Positions 47,706 through 56,887 of a stretch of 64,000 nt of DNA are shown piece after piece. The DNA is from Chryseobacterium ginsenosidimutans. GTDB lineage: Bacteria; Bacteroidota; Bacteroidia; Flavobacteriales; Weeksellaceae. Position 1 is the stretch's first letter, and every line of letters begins with the position of its first letter. The translations under genes were made by a program, and so were the position numbers. The stretch spans positions 3,393,001 to 3,457,000 of the forward strand of contig NZ_JAUSXC010000001.1 in NCBI RefSeq assembly GCF_030823405.1. The letters are read 5' to 3'. The notes beneath the pieces are model-generated. The model ran no database searches. It worked only from the letters and a program-made list of their open reading frames with translations, and had not been told where the DNA came from.

Positions 47706-48440
47706 ATGCCCGAAGGTCCATCCATAGTATTAATGAAAGAAGATCTGCAAAAATTTGCAGGCAAAAAGGTTGTTGAAGCCGGTGGAGATGCGAAATTTGA
47801 CAAAGATATTTTAGAAGGAAAAGTTTTAAAAGAAATCAGAACTTTCGGCAAACAGACTTATTTGGTTTTCGATGATATTGCTGTCAGAATTCACTTGCTG
47901 ATGTTTGGGTCTTATGAGGTTGACGAACAGACGAAACCTCATCAACAACTTCGGTTATCACTCATCTTCAAGGAAGGCGGAATGTATTTTTATACGTGCC
48001 ATGTAAAGCTTGTTGATCTTGAGTTTTTATCGCAAATTGATTGGGAAGCCGATGTGATGAGTGACGCATGGAATCCTGAAAAAACAGAAGAGAAATTAAA
48101 ATTAAATCCGGAAATGATGGTTTGCGATGCATTGATGAATCAGGATATTTTTTCAGGAGTCGGAAATATTATTAAGAATGAAGTTTTGTTCAGAATCGGA
48201 GTTCATCCGGAAAGTTTACTTGGAAATACACCTCCGAAAAAGATCAAAGAATTAATTGAAGAAGCACGAAATTACAGCTTTGATTTTCTGAAATGGAAAC
48301 GTGAAAATGTTCTTAAAAAACACTGGCTCGCTCACACAAAAAAAGTTTGTCCTATTTGTGGTGAAAATTTCATTAAAAAACAAACCGGGAAAGGGAAAAG
48401 GCGAAGTTTTTATTGCATAAAAGATCAAAAACTTTACTAG
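47706..48440 (+). CDS. Fpg/Nei-family DNA glycosylase
   Basis: 244 residues. The N-terminus MPEGPSIVLMK carries the catalytic Pro2-Glu3 pair of the Fpg/Nei family. 'ALMNQDIFSGVGNIIKNEVL' is the helix-two-turn-helix region. The C-terminal zinc finger has the first pair 'CPICG', but the second pair reads 'FYCIKDQ', so the fourth Cys is Asp. Fpg/Nei enzymes remove oxidised bases and cut the abasic site. The changed zinc ligand may mean an altered or metal-free finger, as in some zincless Nei proteins. Confidence 0.88.
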   Translation: MPEGPSIVLMKEDLQKFAGKKVVEAGGDAKFDKDILEGKVLKEIRTFGKQTYLVFDDIAVRIHLLMFGSYEVDEQTKPHQQLRLSLIFKEGGMYFYTCHVKLVDLEFLSQIDWEADVMSDAWNPEKTEEKLKLNPEMMVCDALMNQDIFSGVGNIIKNEVLFRIGVHPESLLGNTPPKKIKELIEEARNYSFDFLKWKRENVLKKHWLAHTKKVCPICGENFIKKQTGKGKRRSFYCIKDQKLY

Positions 48441-48561
48441 AAAAACAACCAAATTAATTAACCTTTTATTCCTCTCTCGTTACTTATCAATTGTGGAAAT
48501 GTTGAAGCAGCTTATGAAAAACAGAAAATGGATTATCGAAAAATCAGCTTATATTATTTAA

Positions 48562-49284
48562 TTAATCAATATTTAAAGAACCTTTTGAATACGCTTTGAA
48601 GAACTCAGATTTATAAACTTCTCCCAAAGGAATTTCTGCATCACCAATGTAAATATTATGATTGTCGAAAGAATCTATAAAATCAATATTGATAACATAC
48701 GATTTGCTAACTCTTAAAAAAATATCTGTGGGGATTTTCTGATGAATTGTCTTTAAATTCATTGCTGTAATAAGTTTTTGTGTTCGTGTATGAATAACAA
48801 CATAATCTTTTAAACCTTCAATAAATTTAATATCAGAAAAGTTAATTTTATAATATCTTCTGTCTGCTTTTATGAATAAAAAATCGGAAGTATTGGATTC
48901 TACAGTACTTTTTACCGTTTCATTCGATAACAAACTTTTATAGAGAACAGCTTTATTAATTGCTTTTTCAAGCCGTTGTTTCTCAATAGGTTTCAATAAA
49001 TAATCAACAGCATCCAATTCATAACTTTTCAAAGCATATTGTGAATAAGCCGTTGTGAAAATTATTAAGGTATCTTTCGGTAACGTTTCAGCGAATTCTA
49101 ATCCTGAAATCAAAGGCATTTCGATGTCTAAAAAAATTAAGTCAACTTCTTTTGTTTTTAAAAATTCGGTTGTTGCAGGAACATTTGAGAAACTTTCTAA
49201 AATTTCGATTTGTGAGATTTCTTTAATTAATGAACGCATTTCTGCTCTGGCCAAAGGCTCATCGTCTACAATAATACAATTCAT
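48562..49284 (-). CDS. LytTR-family response regulator
   Basis: 240 residues. Receiver domain with phospho-acceptor Asp53 ('DLIFLDIEMPLISGLEF') and acidic pair Asp7-Asp8, then a LytTR DNA-binding domain ('FIKADRRYYKINFSDIKFIE', 'IFLRVSKSYVINIDFIDSFD'). It overlaps the kinase gene stop by 4 bp (ATGA type), so the two are one unit. Targets may include the divergent outer-membrane protein genes at 50545. Confidence 0.95.
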   Translation of the reverse strand: MNCIIVDDEPLARAEMRSLIKEISQIEILESFSNVPATTEFLKTKEVDLIFLDIEMPLISGLEFAETLPKDTLIIFTTAYSQYALKSYELDAVDYLLKPIEKQRLEKAINKAVLYKSLLSNETVKSTVESNTSDFLFIKADRRYYKINFSDIKFIEGLKDYVVIHTRTQKLITAMNLKTIHQKIPTDIFLRVSKSYVINIDFIDSFDNHNIYIGDAEIPLGEVYKSEFFKAYSKGSLNID

Positions 49285-50354
49285 ACAGGTATATTTAAGG
49301 TAACAATATATTCATTTTTAGAAGACTGCATTTCCAGCGTGTAGGTTTTACCATACAATAGTTCCAGACGTCTTTTGATGTTGGCAAGCCCTAATCCGCC
49401 ATATTTTTTGTCTGAAACCGAAAACTGCAAATCCTGAGAATTACTACAGATAAAACGAAGCATTTTATCTTCAATTTCTATAGTAATTTTAATGTAAGAT
49501 TCTTTTCCGGTGATGTTTACACTATGTTTTATGGCATTTTCAACAAAAGTTGTAAAAAGATTGGGCGGAATAAAGATACTCTGCAACATTCTTTTGTCGG
49601 TATCTGAATGAATTTCAACAGAAAAATTTTCTCTTCTTATTTTTTCAAGGTTGATAAAATTCGACAAAAATTCTATTTCTGAAGTTAATAATGTTTTTTC
49701 TTCGCTGTTTTCATACAACTGATATCTGAGAAATTCTGATAGCTTGATAATTACCGTTGTTGCCGTTTCCGGATCGGTTCTTATTAACGCTTTTACATTA
49801 TTCAGCATATTAAACAGAAAATGCGGATTGATTTGATTTCGCAGTTCATTCAGTTCCATGTTTAAAGTAAGACTGCTCAGTTCGGTGATTCGTATATTAT
49901 CTTTAGTCCATTTCTGAAGAAGTTTTACCGTAGTTGTTGTCAGAATAACAGCAATACATCCCATTATACCTTCATAGAAACCTTTTTCATCTTTTTGTGG
50001 TATACTAATATTTAGATAAGGCAAAAAATAGTTATTTAAACCAAAACTGATGAAGTTTAAACCAATTACCCCTAATAATGCAAGCAATATCAGATAAGAA
50101 ATATAATTGGTTTTGAAGAAAAAGTATGGAACAAGCACATATATATTAATGTATACCATTACAATTAATGAAGAATAGGCAAAGAATAAAACATAGTAAC
50201 AGTAAGGATTTGAATACCAATTCCAGAATTTTGAAAAATAAATAAGTCCCAGGAAGCCTAATAGAAATACAATATGGCGCAAAACCCGGTATCGGTCTTC
50301 AACCATTAAATCTATGGCCCAATTATTCTTCAATTCCCAAGAATTATATTTCAT
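49281..50354 (-). CDS. LytS-like sensor histidine kinase
   Basis: 357 residues. Four membrane helices (within about 27-145) are followed by the His_kinase motif 'LRNQINPHFLFNMLNNVKAL' with phospho-acceptor His178, and a GHKL ATPase ('FVENAIKHSV' N-box, 'GGLGLANIKRRLELLYG' G-box). No periplasmic sensor domain is visible, so the signal is probably sensed in or near the membrane. Cognate to the overlapping LytTR regulator. Confidence 0.94.
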   Translation of the reverse strand: MKYNSWELKNNWAIDLMVEDRYRVLRHIVFLLGFLGLIYFSKFWNWYSNPYCYYVLFFAYSSLIVMVYINIYVLVPYFFFKTNYISYLILLALLGVIGLNFISFGLNNYFLPYLNISIPQKDEKGFYEGIMGCIAVILTTTTVKLLQKWTKDNIRITELSSLTLNMELNELRNQINPHFLFNMLNNVKALIRTDPETATTVIIKLSEFLRYQLYENSEEKTLLTSEIEFLSNFINLEKIRRENFSVEIHSDTDKRMLQSIFIPPNLFTTFVENAIKHSVNITGKESYIKITIEIEDKMLRFICSNSQDLQFSVSDKKYGGLGLANIKRRLELLYGKTYTLEMQSSKNEYIVTLNIPV

Positions 50355-50544
50355 TATCTCATTTTATTCAAAACAAAAATAAGTAATAACGGAGTACATA
50401 ACTGTAATATTATACGAACACCGCTATTTTTTATACAAATATTAAGACAACCGGATTTTGTATAAAATACTGACCGTTTCATATAAAAAAAATAGGATGA
50501 AGATCTTTTCTCTTTTCCTTTGTCCTGTAAAAAAATAAATAATT

Positions 50545-50973
50545 ATGGAATTAAACGCTTTTCAGGAACTCAGCGAGAAAATCACATTAGAATGTTTCTA
50601 CATGTCGGATTCTCAGCAGGAAGAAAAAATTATTCAGCTTATCGATCTTCATCACTTTGTAGAATGCTATCACCAAAGCCTGAAAGTGATTGATTATGTC
50701 AACAATCCGGTGAATATTATTGAAGAAAACGGTATTAAAAAAGGAATTTTATTTTATGATTTAAAATTTTCTTCACCATTAAATCCCTATGAATCTGATC
50801 AATTTAAAAAAGAAAATGCATTGGAAGAACTTTGGTTTGTATTTGTAGAAGAAGATGCAAAAACGCTTCACAGCCAGTATGCCGACTTTATTATTGAAAA
50901 TGCTGTTGAAGTTTTTTATGATAAAATATTCGTTTTCAATTTTTTCCAATCCATCATTTCTTCTCTTAAATAA
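50545..50973 (+). CDS. Hypothetical cytoplasmic protein
   Basis: 142 residues, acidic, without export signal or TM helix; family not recognised. It starts 190 bp from the divergent kinase gene and ends 2 bp before the outer-membrane gene at 50976, with which it is surely co-transcribed. It may assist or regulate that protein. Confidence 0.7.
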   Translation: MELNAFQELSEKITLECFYMSDSQQEEKIIQLIDLHHFVECYHQSLKVIDYVNNPVNIIEENGIKKGILFYDLKFSSPLNPYESDQFKKENALEELWFVFVEEDAKTLHSQYADFIIENAVEVFYDKIFVFNFFQSIISSLK

Positions 50974-50975
50974 CT

Positions 50976-51929
50976 ATGAATACATTACACAAAACAATAC
51001 TTACGTCTTCAATCCTTTTCATTTCAAATATTGTTTCTGCACAGACACGCGACAGCATTCCACAAAAAGTTGCTGCGTATGTTGCCGAAAAATTTCCGAT
51101 AGCAAGAGATTTTAATGTTGAATTTACCCAGGTTACGCCTTACAAATTTTCATCGAAACTTTATGATGCAGATTTGCCCGAAACTAAAGTAAATAATTTT
51201 TCTCAGGTAAAAGTAAGCTCAAATATTAATCTGATTAAAACACAGAAATGGATTCTGAGTACCAACTTAAATTATCGTTATACAGCTATTAATACAGAAA
51301 GTTCAATTTCAGAATACCCAAAACAAAATGATTTTCATTATCATTCTGAAACATTAAGCTTTACTTATTTCTCAAAGCTTTTTAATAAAATGACGATTTA
51401 CTCTGCCAATTTTTCGGTGGACGGAAGCGAACAACATTTTGAAAGAATGCGTGGAATGGTAACAGGAACGATGATTTTAAAAGCCAATGCCAAAACCAAA
51501 ATGACCGTAGGTTTAGTAGGAATTATTGATCCGTCGTCGCAGGTTCCAGTCATTCCGACTTTCAGTTACGAACATAAATTTGACAATGGACTGATTGCGG
51601 ATATTATTCTGCCTAAAAGGATTTTAATTAAAAAGAATATTTCTGAAAACGGAAGAATTTCTTTAGGCTCGGAGATGGAGAATACTTCTTTTTACATCTA
51701 TGATAAGGACAGAACGTATGAATTCAGACAATTGGAAATTAATTCCGGAGCGATATATGAACACAAAATTGGCAGCTTCACTGGCACTGTAAAAACCGGA
51801 CTGCGTTCGGTTCCGAATTCCAGAATCTTTGAAAAAAATGAATCTTTCAAAAATTATTTCTTTGAAGCAAGTCCTAAAACTTCCTTCTATTTTAATATAG
51901 GTATTTCTTACAATCCTTTTGGAAAATAA
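50976..51929 (+). CDS. DUF6268-like outer-membrane protein
   Basis: 317 residues with a signal peptide ending 'NIVSAQ' and alternating amphipathic strands throughout, ending in '...FNIGISYNPFGK'. The pattern fits the DUF6268 outer-membrane barrel family common in Bacteroidota. It is the second gene of a two-gene unit divergent from the LytS/LytTR-type pair, which makes it a candidate target. Substrate unknown. Confidence 0.78.
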   Translation: MNTLHKTILTSSILFISNIVSAQTRDSIPQKVAAYVAEKFPIARDFNVEFTQVTPYKFSSKLYDADLPETKVNNFSQVKVSSNINLIKTQKWILSTNLNYRYTAINTESSISEYPKQNDFHYHSETLSFTYFSKLFNKMTIYSANFSVDGSEQHFERMRGMVTGTMILKANAKTKMTVGLVGIIDPSSQVPVIPTFSYEHKFDNGLIADIILPKRILIKKNISENGRISLGSEMENTSFYIYDKDRTYEFRQLEINSGAIYEHKIGSFTGTVKTGLRSVPNSRIFEKNESFKNYFFEASPKTSFYFNIGISYNPFGK

Positions 51930-52119
51930 AAGAATTAATCAATCGATTGATTTAACCTTTTAATAAAATTTTAATCTTAAAGTTAACCCAAAAAGCTGCA
52001 TCGGAATTTAAAGATTATCATGGCTTCCCTTCCATATTAAAATCTTGATTTATTTGCTAAAAAAATAAATGTTCAGCAGCTTATTGGCAATTAAATAACA
52101 GACTTTAAAATATAAAACT

Positions 52120-52782
52120 ATGGCAGTTCCAAAACAAATATTCCAGACTTTTAAAACTAAAAAACTACCTTTTATTACGAAACTGCACATTTGGAACATG
52201 AAAAGAAAAAATCCTGAGTATACCTATTTCTTCTATGATGATAAGGATATTGAGAAATTCATTACAGAAGAATTTCCTCCGGAATATATCGAAAACTATA
52301 AAAAATTAACCATTGGAGCTGCAAAAGCAGATTTTTTCCGGTATGCCATCTTATACAAAAAAGGCGGAATTTATCTCGACATTGACAGTTCCATCACAAG
52401 ACCTTTAAGATTTCTCATAAAAGATAATGATGAAGCTGTTATAAGTGCAGAAAGACATCCCAATCTTTTTGTACAATGGGGGCTTATTTTTAATAAAAAT
52501 CATCCTTTTCTTGAGAAAACATTAGAGCTTATGCTCGACAACATAAAAACGCACCGTTATCCTAATGATATCCATTCCACAACCGGGCCTACAGTTTTCA
52601 GTAAAGGAATAAAAAAGGCTCTGCAGGAAAATCCGGATATTCCGTACAGATTATTTGATGGTATTGAATTTCGTGGTTTTCTGAAATTCAAATATAAGTT
52701 AGGAAAGTTTTTCCTTTACGAAAAGCGCGCTGAGCATTGGAAACAAAAACAAATTTCCCAATCAATTATCCGGGAATATTAA
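52120..52782 (+). CDS. Glycosyltransferase (OCH1/capsule type, DxD motif)
   Basis: 220 residues. 'VPKQIFQTFKTKKLP', 'GAAKADFFRYAILYKKGGIY' then 'LDIDS' are the signatures of the Gly_transf_sug family, with the DxD pair Asp87/Asp89 for the metal-bound sugar nucleotide. It is cytosolic and probably adds a hexose to a lipid, capsule or surface glycan. It is isolated from other glycan genes, so the acceptor cannot be inferred. Confidence 0.92.
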   Translation: MAVPKQIFQTFKTKKLPFITKLHIWNMKRKNPEYTYFFYDDKDIEKFITEEFPPEYIENYKKLTIGAAKADFFRYAILYKKGGIYLDIDSSITRPLRFLIKDNDEAVISAERHPNLFVQWGLIFNKNHPFLEKTLELMLDNIKTHRYPNDIHSTTGPTVFSKGIKKALQENPDIPYRLFDGIEFRGFLKFKYKLGKFFLYEKRAEHWKQKQISQSIIREY

Positions 52783-53418
52783 AATCGGCAGTATTTATTT
52801 CTTAATAAAAGCCAGGGCAAAACAGCCTTATCCGATTATCTTATTATAGGGTAAAACTTTAAAAAATTTCTCCGGTTTTTTAAGAAAACGTGTGCCAAAA
52901 ATTTTATAAACAATTTCAACAGTAAGTGAATCTAACTTCACTTCTGCTATTTATTTTTAAGACAAAAAAGGTCGTGAATAATTGAGTGACACATTTTGTC
53001 ATCAAACATTCTGTCATAAATGCTGACAAAATCACTACATAAAAATTCACTTTAAATTGAATAACAATAAATTTTATTAACATTGAATGCCTTACAGTTC
53101 AAAAATAAGTGATTTAATTTACTCTTAAAATAAGTATTATGCATGCCATTTTTTCTTTTTTGTATTATCAACTTTGAAATATAAAACATCAAACCATTGA
53201 AAGATCAATAAAATTTTACAGATAAGATAAGAAAACTATATAAAAATTCTCTAATTTATATTAATTTATTGTAAACAAATATCGCATTAAAATTAAGTTT
53301 AACCCACGCAAAACACTGATATACATCATGATTATTTGTTTTGGTACATTATTTGAAAGTCGTAATATTGCAATGTAGAATTGATAATAAAAAGTCAAAT
53401 AATTAAAAATAAAACAAA
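52783..53418. other. 636-bp intergenic stretch with TGTCA-type repeats
   Basis: Between 52985 and 53035 several TGTCA/TGACA half-sites occur, including the inverted pair TTTTGTCA (52994-53001) and TGACAAAA (53024-53031). These may be operator sites for the 27-aa gene downstream. No coding frame is convincing. Confidence 0.35.
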
Positions 53419-53502
53419 ATGGTAACTTACATCGGAATCGCAACTTGTTTAGTAGTTTTCTCATCTTACTTTATGACAGTAAAAAGAGAAGAAAGAAATT
53501 AA
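53419..53502 (+). CDS. 27-aa single-helix membrane protein
   Basis: ATG at 53419 to TAA at 53502. The product starts MVTYIGIATCLVVFSSYFMT and ends VKREERN: one hydrophobic helix followed by a strongly charged tail, the classical form of bacterial small membrane proteins. A flavobacterial -7-like TAGAATTG (about 53376) lies ~35 bp upstream, and hairpins lie 70 bp downstream. Too short for usual gene callers. Function unknown; possibly a membrane-complex modulator. Confidence 0.55.
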   Translation: MVTYIGIATCLVVFSSYFMTVKREERN

Positions 53503-53570
53503 TTGAATGTTCTGAACTGATAATTAAATACAGTTTGCAGAACACAAAGACGAATTATATTGTTATGTTT

Positions 53571-53616
53571 TCAATCTTTAAAGATTGACTGCTCTTTTAC
53601 TCACAACGAGTAAAAG
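53571..53616. terminator. Tandem palindromes after the 27-aa gene
   Basis: TCAATCTTTAAAGATTGA (53571-53588, perfect) followed by CTTTTACTC-ACAAC-GAGTAAAAG (53594-53616). Probably a terminator or stabilising structure for the short transcript; there is no clear T-tract. Confidence 0.4.
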
Positions 53617-53683
53617 GGCACAGAAAGCATGACAAAGATTTTACACTAAGGAGAACTTTAATTTTTATAATAGCCGATAGGGT

Positions 53684-53706
53684 CGAACTTTTTGTTCGGC
53701 TTTTTT
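53684..53706 (+). terminator. Terminator or attenuator before the AAA ATPase gene
   Basis: CGAAC-TTTTT-GTTCG followed by GCTTTTTTG, located 37 bp before the ATPase start. Either the end of the preceding transcript or a leader attenuator; upstream GCCGATAGGG can pair alternatively with the downstream GGC. Confidence 0.45.
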
Positions 53707-53742
53707 GTTTTAACCCTATCTTTGTACATTAATTCAAATAAA

Positions 53743-54465
53743 ATGAATCTGTACAACCTCATTATTCAGGATAAAGAAGAAGTAACGCTTAATGATGTTT
53801 TCCTTGAACCTCAAAATAAAGAACAGTTTGTACAGCTCATCAAAGAACAGACTTACGCCAGAGAACTTCAGGAATATGGGCTTCCGGTAAATAATAAAGT
53901 GCTTTTACAGGGAAGTTCAGGTTGCGGAAAAACCATGACTGCGAAAGCGATTGCCAATGCTTTAGGTAAAAATATTATCATTCTTAATTTAAGCAACATC
54001 GTTTCGTCCCGAATCGGAGAAACATCGCAAAATATCAAAATGATTTTCGATAAAGCTTCCAGAGAAAGATCGGTTCTTTTTCTTGATGAACTCGACCAGA
54101 TCGGAAAAGCGAGAGGGAGCGACGACAAGGATGTGGGAGAAATGAGAAGACTGGTGAATACTTTGATCCAGCTGATTGATTATTATCCCGAAAATGCCCT
54201 TCTACTGTGCGCTACGAATCATCCTGAAATCATTGACACTGCTATTTTAAGACGTTTTCAGTTAAAAATTAATTATGAAATGCCTTCTAAAGAATTTCTG
54301 GATCGTTTTTATGATAATTTGTTGTCTAAATTTCCTGAGGATTTGAGGAATATTGAAAGGAAATATGAGATTTCTTTTGCAGAGGCGAAGGATTATGCTT
54401 TTACAGTGGTGAAGGGGAAGTTGATTGAGAAGTTGGAAAATAAAGGACAAACTATAAAAAACTAA
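53743..54465 (+). CDS. AAA-family ATPase
   Basis: 240 residues from the ATG at 53743 (MNLYNLIIQDKEEVTL); an earlier in-frame start would read through the terminator-like hairpin. Walker A GSSGCGKT at 57-64, Walker B VLFLDE at 111-116, sensor 'LCATNHPE' and an Arg-finger region 'DTAILRRFQL' are present. It is a single-module AAA protein, similar to the ATPases of FtsH- or Vps4-like proteins but without protease or MIT domain. It may remodel a protein complex; partner unknown. It is followed by membrane and lipoprotein genes. Confidence 0.9.
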   Translation: MNLYNLIIQDKEEVTLNDVFLEPQNKEQFVQLIKEQTYARELQEYGLPVNNKVLLQGSSGCGKTMTAKAIANALGKNIIILNLSNIVSSRIGETSQNIKMIFDKASRERSVLFLDELDQIGKARGSDDKDVGEMRRLVNTLIQLIDYYPENALLLCATNHPEIIDTAILRRFQLKINYEMPSKEFLDRFYDNLLSKFPEDLRNIERKYEISFAEAKDYAFTVVKGKLIEKLENKGQTIKN

Positions 54466-54469
54466 AAGT

Positions 54470-54889
54470 ATGTTCCCATTTATTTATACATTTAAGAGAA
54501 CAATAATAACAGACAAAACACCAAAAAATGTTATTGATACTGTACGAGATTCTTTAATAGAAAAAAAAGTTCAAGATATTCTTTACACCAATAAAACAGT
54601 TTATTTTGATGAAGGCTTTCTTAAAGCCAGATCAAACAATGATTATTTAGCTATGATTGATAATGGAAAGTTCATTTATGATGAAGAGAGCAGGGTTTTG
54701 ACTTACAAAGTAAAATTATGGCGTCTAAATATAATTGCAATAGTTTTGGGCATTTTCACATGTATTTATTTTGATGGATTTTTTGGTAAATCTATTCCTT
54801 TTTTGGGCTTAATAGTAAATCACTTGTTTTCTTATTTTGGGAGTCAGGGTTTAATCAATGAAATATCTCATAAGCTTAATTATCTATGA
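54470..54889 (+). CDS. Hypothetical membrane protein
   Basis: 139 residues. A basic soluble N-terminal half ('FIYTFKRTIITDKTPKNVI') is followed by one or two hydrophobic segments (about 84-120). Family unknown. It starts 4 bp after the ATPase stop and overlaps the lipoprotein gene by 4 bp, so these three are one operon. Confidence 0.7.
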   Translation: MFPFIYTFKRTIITDKTPKNVIDTVRDSLIEKKVQDILYTNKTVYFDEGFLKARSNNDYLAMIDNGKFIYDEESRVLTYKVKLWRLNIIAIVLGIFTCIYFDGFFGKSIPFLGLIVNHLFSYFGSQGLINEISHKLNYL

Positions 54890-55247
54890 AGGTTATTTCT
54901 ACTTTAATCTTATTAATAGTCTTAATTTCCTGTTCTCGAAAATACACCGGAGAAGTGAATTTTAAAAATTGCAAGGTCAATTATCCTCTTCATGATGAAG
55001 AAAAAGAAAGGAAAATTAATTATGAAGCAATTCCCAATCAATGGGAATATGAGTCTGCATTGCGAAATTAGCCCTTTGTTTATGTGATAAATATCTTCAA
55101 AAAAAAGACCAGGAAACTAAAGAAAAAATCATCGAAATCTATAAGTATAAATTCGAGTTTTATAATAGAGACGATTCATTCAAAAAAGTAAATTTTGACT
55201 CTATTTTGGCAAACAGAAAAGAAGTTTTTAATCCTAAATTTTATTGA
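54886..55247 (+). pseudogene. Frameshifted small lipoprotein gene
   Basis: Begins as a lipoprotein (MKVISTLILLIVLISCSRK, lipobox LISC at Cys16) and stops at 55071 after 61 residues. The adjacent frame continues smoothly, '...AKLALCLCDKYLQKKDQETK', to 'NRKEVFNPKFY' and a stop at 55245-55247. One missing base near 55058 ('TCTGCATTGCG') would join them into ~120 residues. The coherent second half argues for a recent mutation or an assembly error. Family not recognised. Confidence 0.65.
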
Positions 55248-55309
55248 TTAAAAGATTTTGTTTTTATATTTGGTTGTTTAAAATTTTAACTCTAACAAAA
55301 CTAAACCTT

Positions 55310-56023
55310 ATGAAAACCAAAAGCTTTTTCACTGCTTTATCATTATTTACATTTAGTTCAGTCTATTCACAGAAAATTTTCAATGCTATTAAAGATCAAG
55401 ATGTTGAAAAAATCAATAAAGTATTAGATAAAGGAGAAGATATTAACCAGAAATCAAAAGAAGGTATTACACCTTTATATTCTGCAGTTGGTACAGGCAA
55501 CGTAAAAATAGTCGAACTGCTTATTAATAAAGGTGCTGATGTGAATTTATCTTTGGAATCAACAGCAACACCGCTGAATTTTGCAGCTCAGGAAGGATAT
55601 ACAAAAATTGTTGAACTACTTTTAAAAAATAATGCAAATCCAAATTTTCAGGACGTAAACGGATGGTCGGCTCTACGATTTGCTACAAGAAATAATAAAA
55701 TGGAAGTCGTAAAACTTTTGGCGGAAAATAAAGCGATAATCGATACAAGAGCAAACGATCTTGCAACACCTTTTGCAAGTGCTATTGGAAAAGGTTATTT
55801 AAATATTGCTGAATATCTTATCCAAAAAGGTGCAAATATTAACAATATTGATAAAGATAATGAAACTCCAATAATTTATTGTGCCCAAGGAGGAAATTTG
55901 GAAACCGTGAAATTCTTGCTCAAATTTAAGCCTGATTTAACCGTTAAAAATAAAGATGGCAAGACCGCTTTGGATATGGCTAAGGAGAAAAATCATATGG
56001 AAATAGTTAAACTTTTACAATAA
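55310..56023 (+). CDS. Exported ankyrin-repeat protein
   Basis: 237 residues from the ATG at 55310, chosen because it begins the signal peptide MKTKSFFTALSLFTFSSVYS followed by Q. About six ankyrin repeats follow (for example 'GITPLYSAVGTGNVKIVELL', 'INKGADVNL'). Ankyrin proteins bind other proteins; in bacteria a periplasmic one often serves as inhibitor or immunity partner. It follows the ATPase operon by ~60 bp on the same strand. Confidence 0.9.
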   Translation: MKTKSFFTALSLFTFSSVYSQKIFNAIKDQDVEKINKVLDKGEDINQKSKEGITPLYSAVGTGNVKIVELLINKGADVNLSLESTATPLNFAAQEGYTKIVELLLKNNANPNFQDVNGWSALRFATRNNKMEVVKLLAENKAIIDTRANDLATPFASAIGKGYLNIAEYLIQKGANINNIDKDNETPIIYCAQGGNLETVKFLLKFKPDLTVKNKDGKTALDMAKEKNHMEIVKLLQ

Positions 56024-56033
56024 CTCCCGATTT

Positions 56034-56816
56034 ATGAGAAATTATATAGCTACATTCTCAATCTTCATCTCAATAATAACTTTAGGACAAAAAAACACTG
56101 AAAGAAAATTTGATGTAGAAATATTTGAATATTTAAACAAAATCACCGATCAGGAAGCCACATCACTAGAGATTTATCTTATTAATTCCAAACCTTTTTC
56201 AAAATGGGATATGAGACCTTTAGTAGCAAAAGAAGTAAAGGCATTAGATTCCGTTTATTCTTCTAGTCAGATTCCTAATTTTATCTGGGGCGCTTTTTCA
56301 AACAAATATGGATTATCTCAAGAAGAAGGTATGGATAAAGCAAATAATTTTTTGGATGACGGTATTCAAAATCAAAACAAATTAATTGATTATTTTAAGC
56401 TTAATAATAAAAGTTTTAATGATTTATCTAATCTGATTATAAAATCTTCTGACAAGATTTTTCTTAATCAAAAAACAATTCAAAGAGCTGATAATATGTT
56501 TAAAGAGAATAATATCTATTGGAGTTATATCATTCCTGAAGGTTCTCCTTATCCTATTTCGTCTGAAATTAAGATTGAGAATAATTTGAAATTTTCAAAA
56601 CAACAAAATCAAATTTTAACTTTATTAAATGATTTGAATATATACTCTGCAGTTAAAACTTCAAAAGGAATTTTTTACTTAGTAGATGGTTTTACAGATA
56701 ATTCTTACGGTTTTTATTTTAATCCAAAAAATCAAATGGAAGAAGATCATTTATTATTTGAAATAATGAAATCAGAAAAAATCACAGATAATTATTTTTA
56801 TTATATCGCTAATTAA
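56034..56816 (+). CDS. Exported hypothetical protein
   Basis: 260 residues with a probable signal peptide (ends 'IITLGQ') and a mostly helical, Asn/Lys/Ile-rich mature part. No catalytic or binding motif recognised. It lies 10 bp after the ankyrin gene and so is co-transcribed with it, and ends in a strong terminator. Confidence 0.7.
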   Translation: MRNYIATFSIFISIITLGQKNTERKFDVEIFEYLNKITDQEATSLEIYLINSKPFSKWDMRPLVAKEVKALDSVYSSSQIPNFIWGAFSNKYGLSQEEGMDKANNFLDDGIQNQNKLIDYFKLNNKSFNDLSNLIIKSSDKIFLNQKTIQRADNMFKENNIYWSYIIPEGSPYPISSEIKIENNLKFSKQQNQILTLLNDLNIYSAVKTSKGIFYLVDGFTDNSYGFYFNPKNQMEEDHLLFEIMKSEKITDNYFYYIAN

Positions 56817-56835
56817 TCATTAAGCAAAAAACAAT

Positions 56836-56870
56836 AAAACCCTTCTCATAATTGAGAAGGGTTTTATTTT
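56836..56870. terminator. Bidirectional terminator
   Basis: Stem AAAACCCTTCTC / GAGAAGGGTTTT (6-nt loop) with T-tracts on both strands, between the convergent genes at 56816 and 56888. Confidence 0.75.
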
Positions 56871-56887
56871 ATCTATAATAATTTCTA

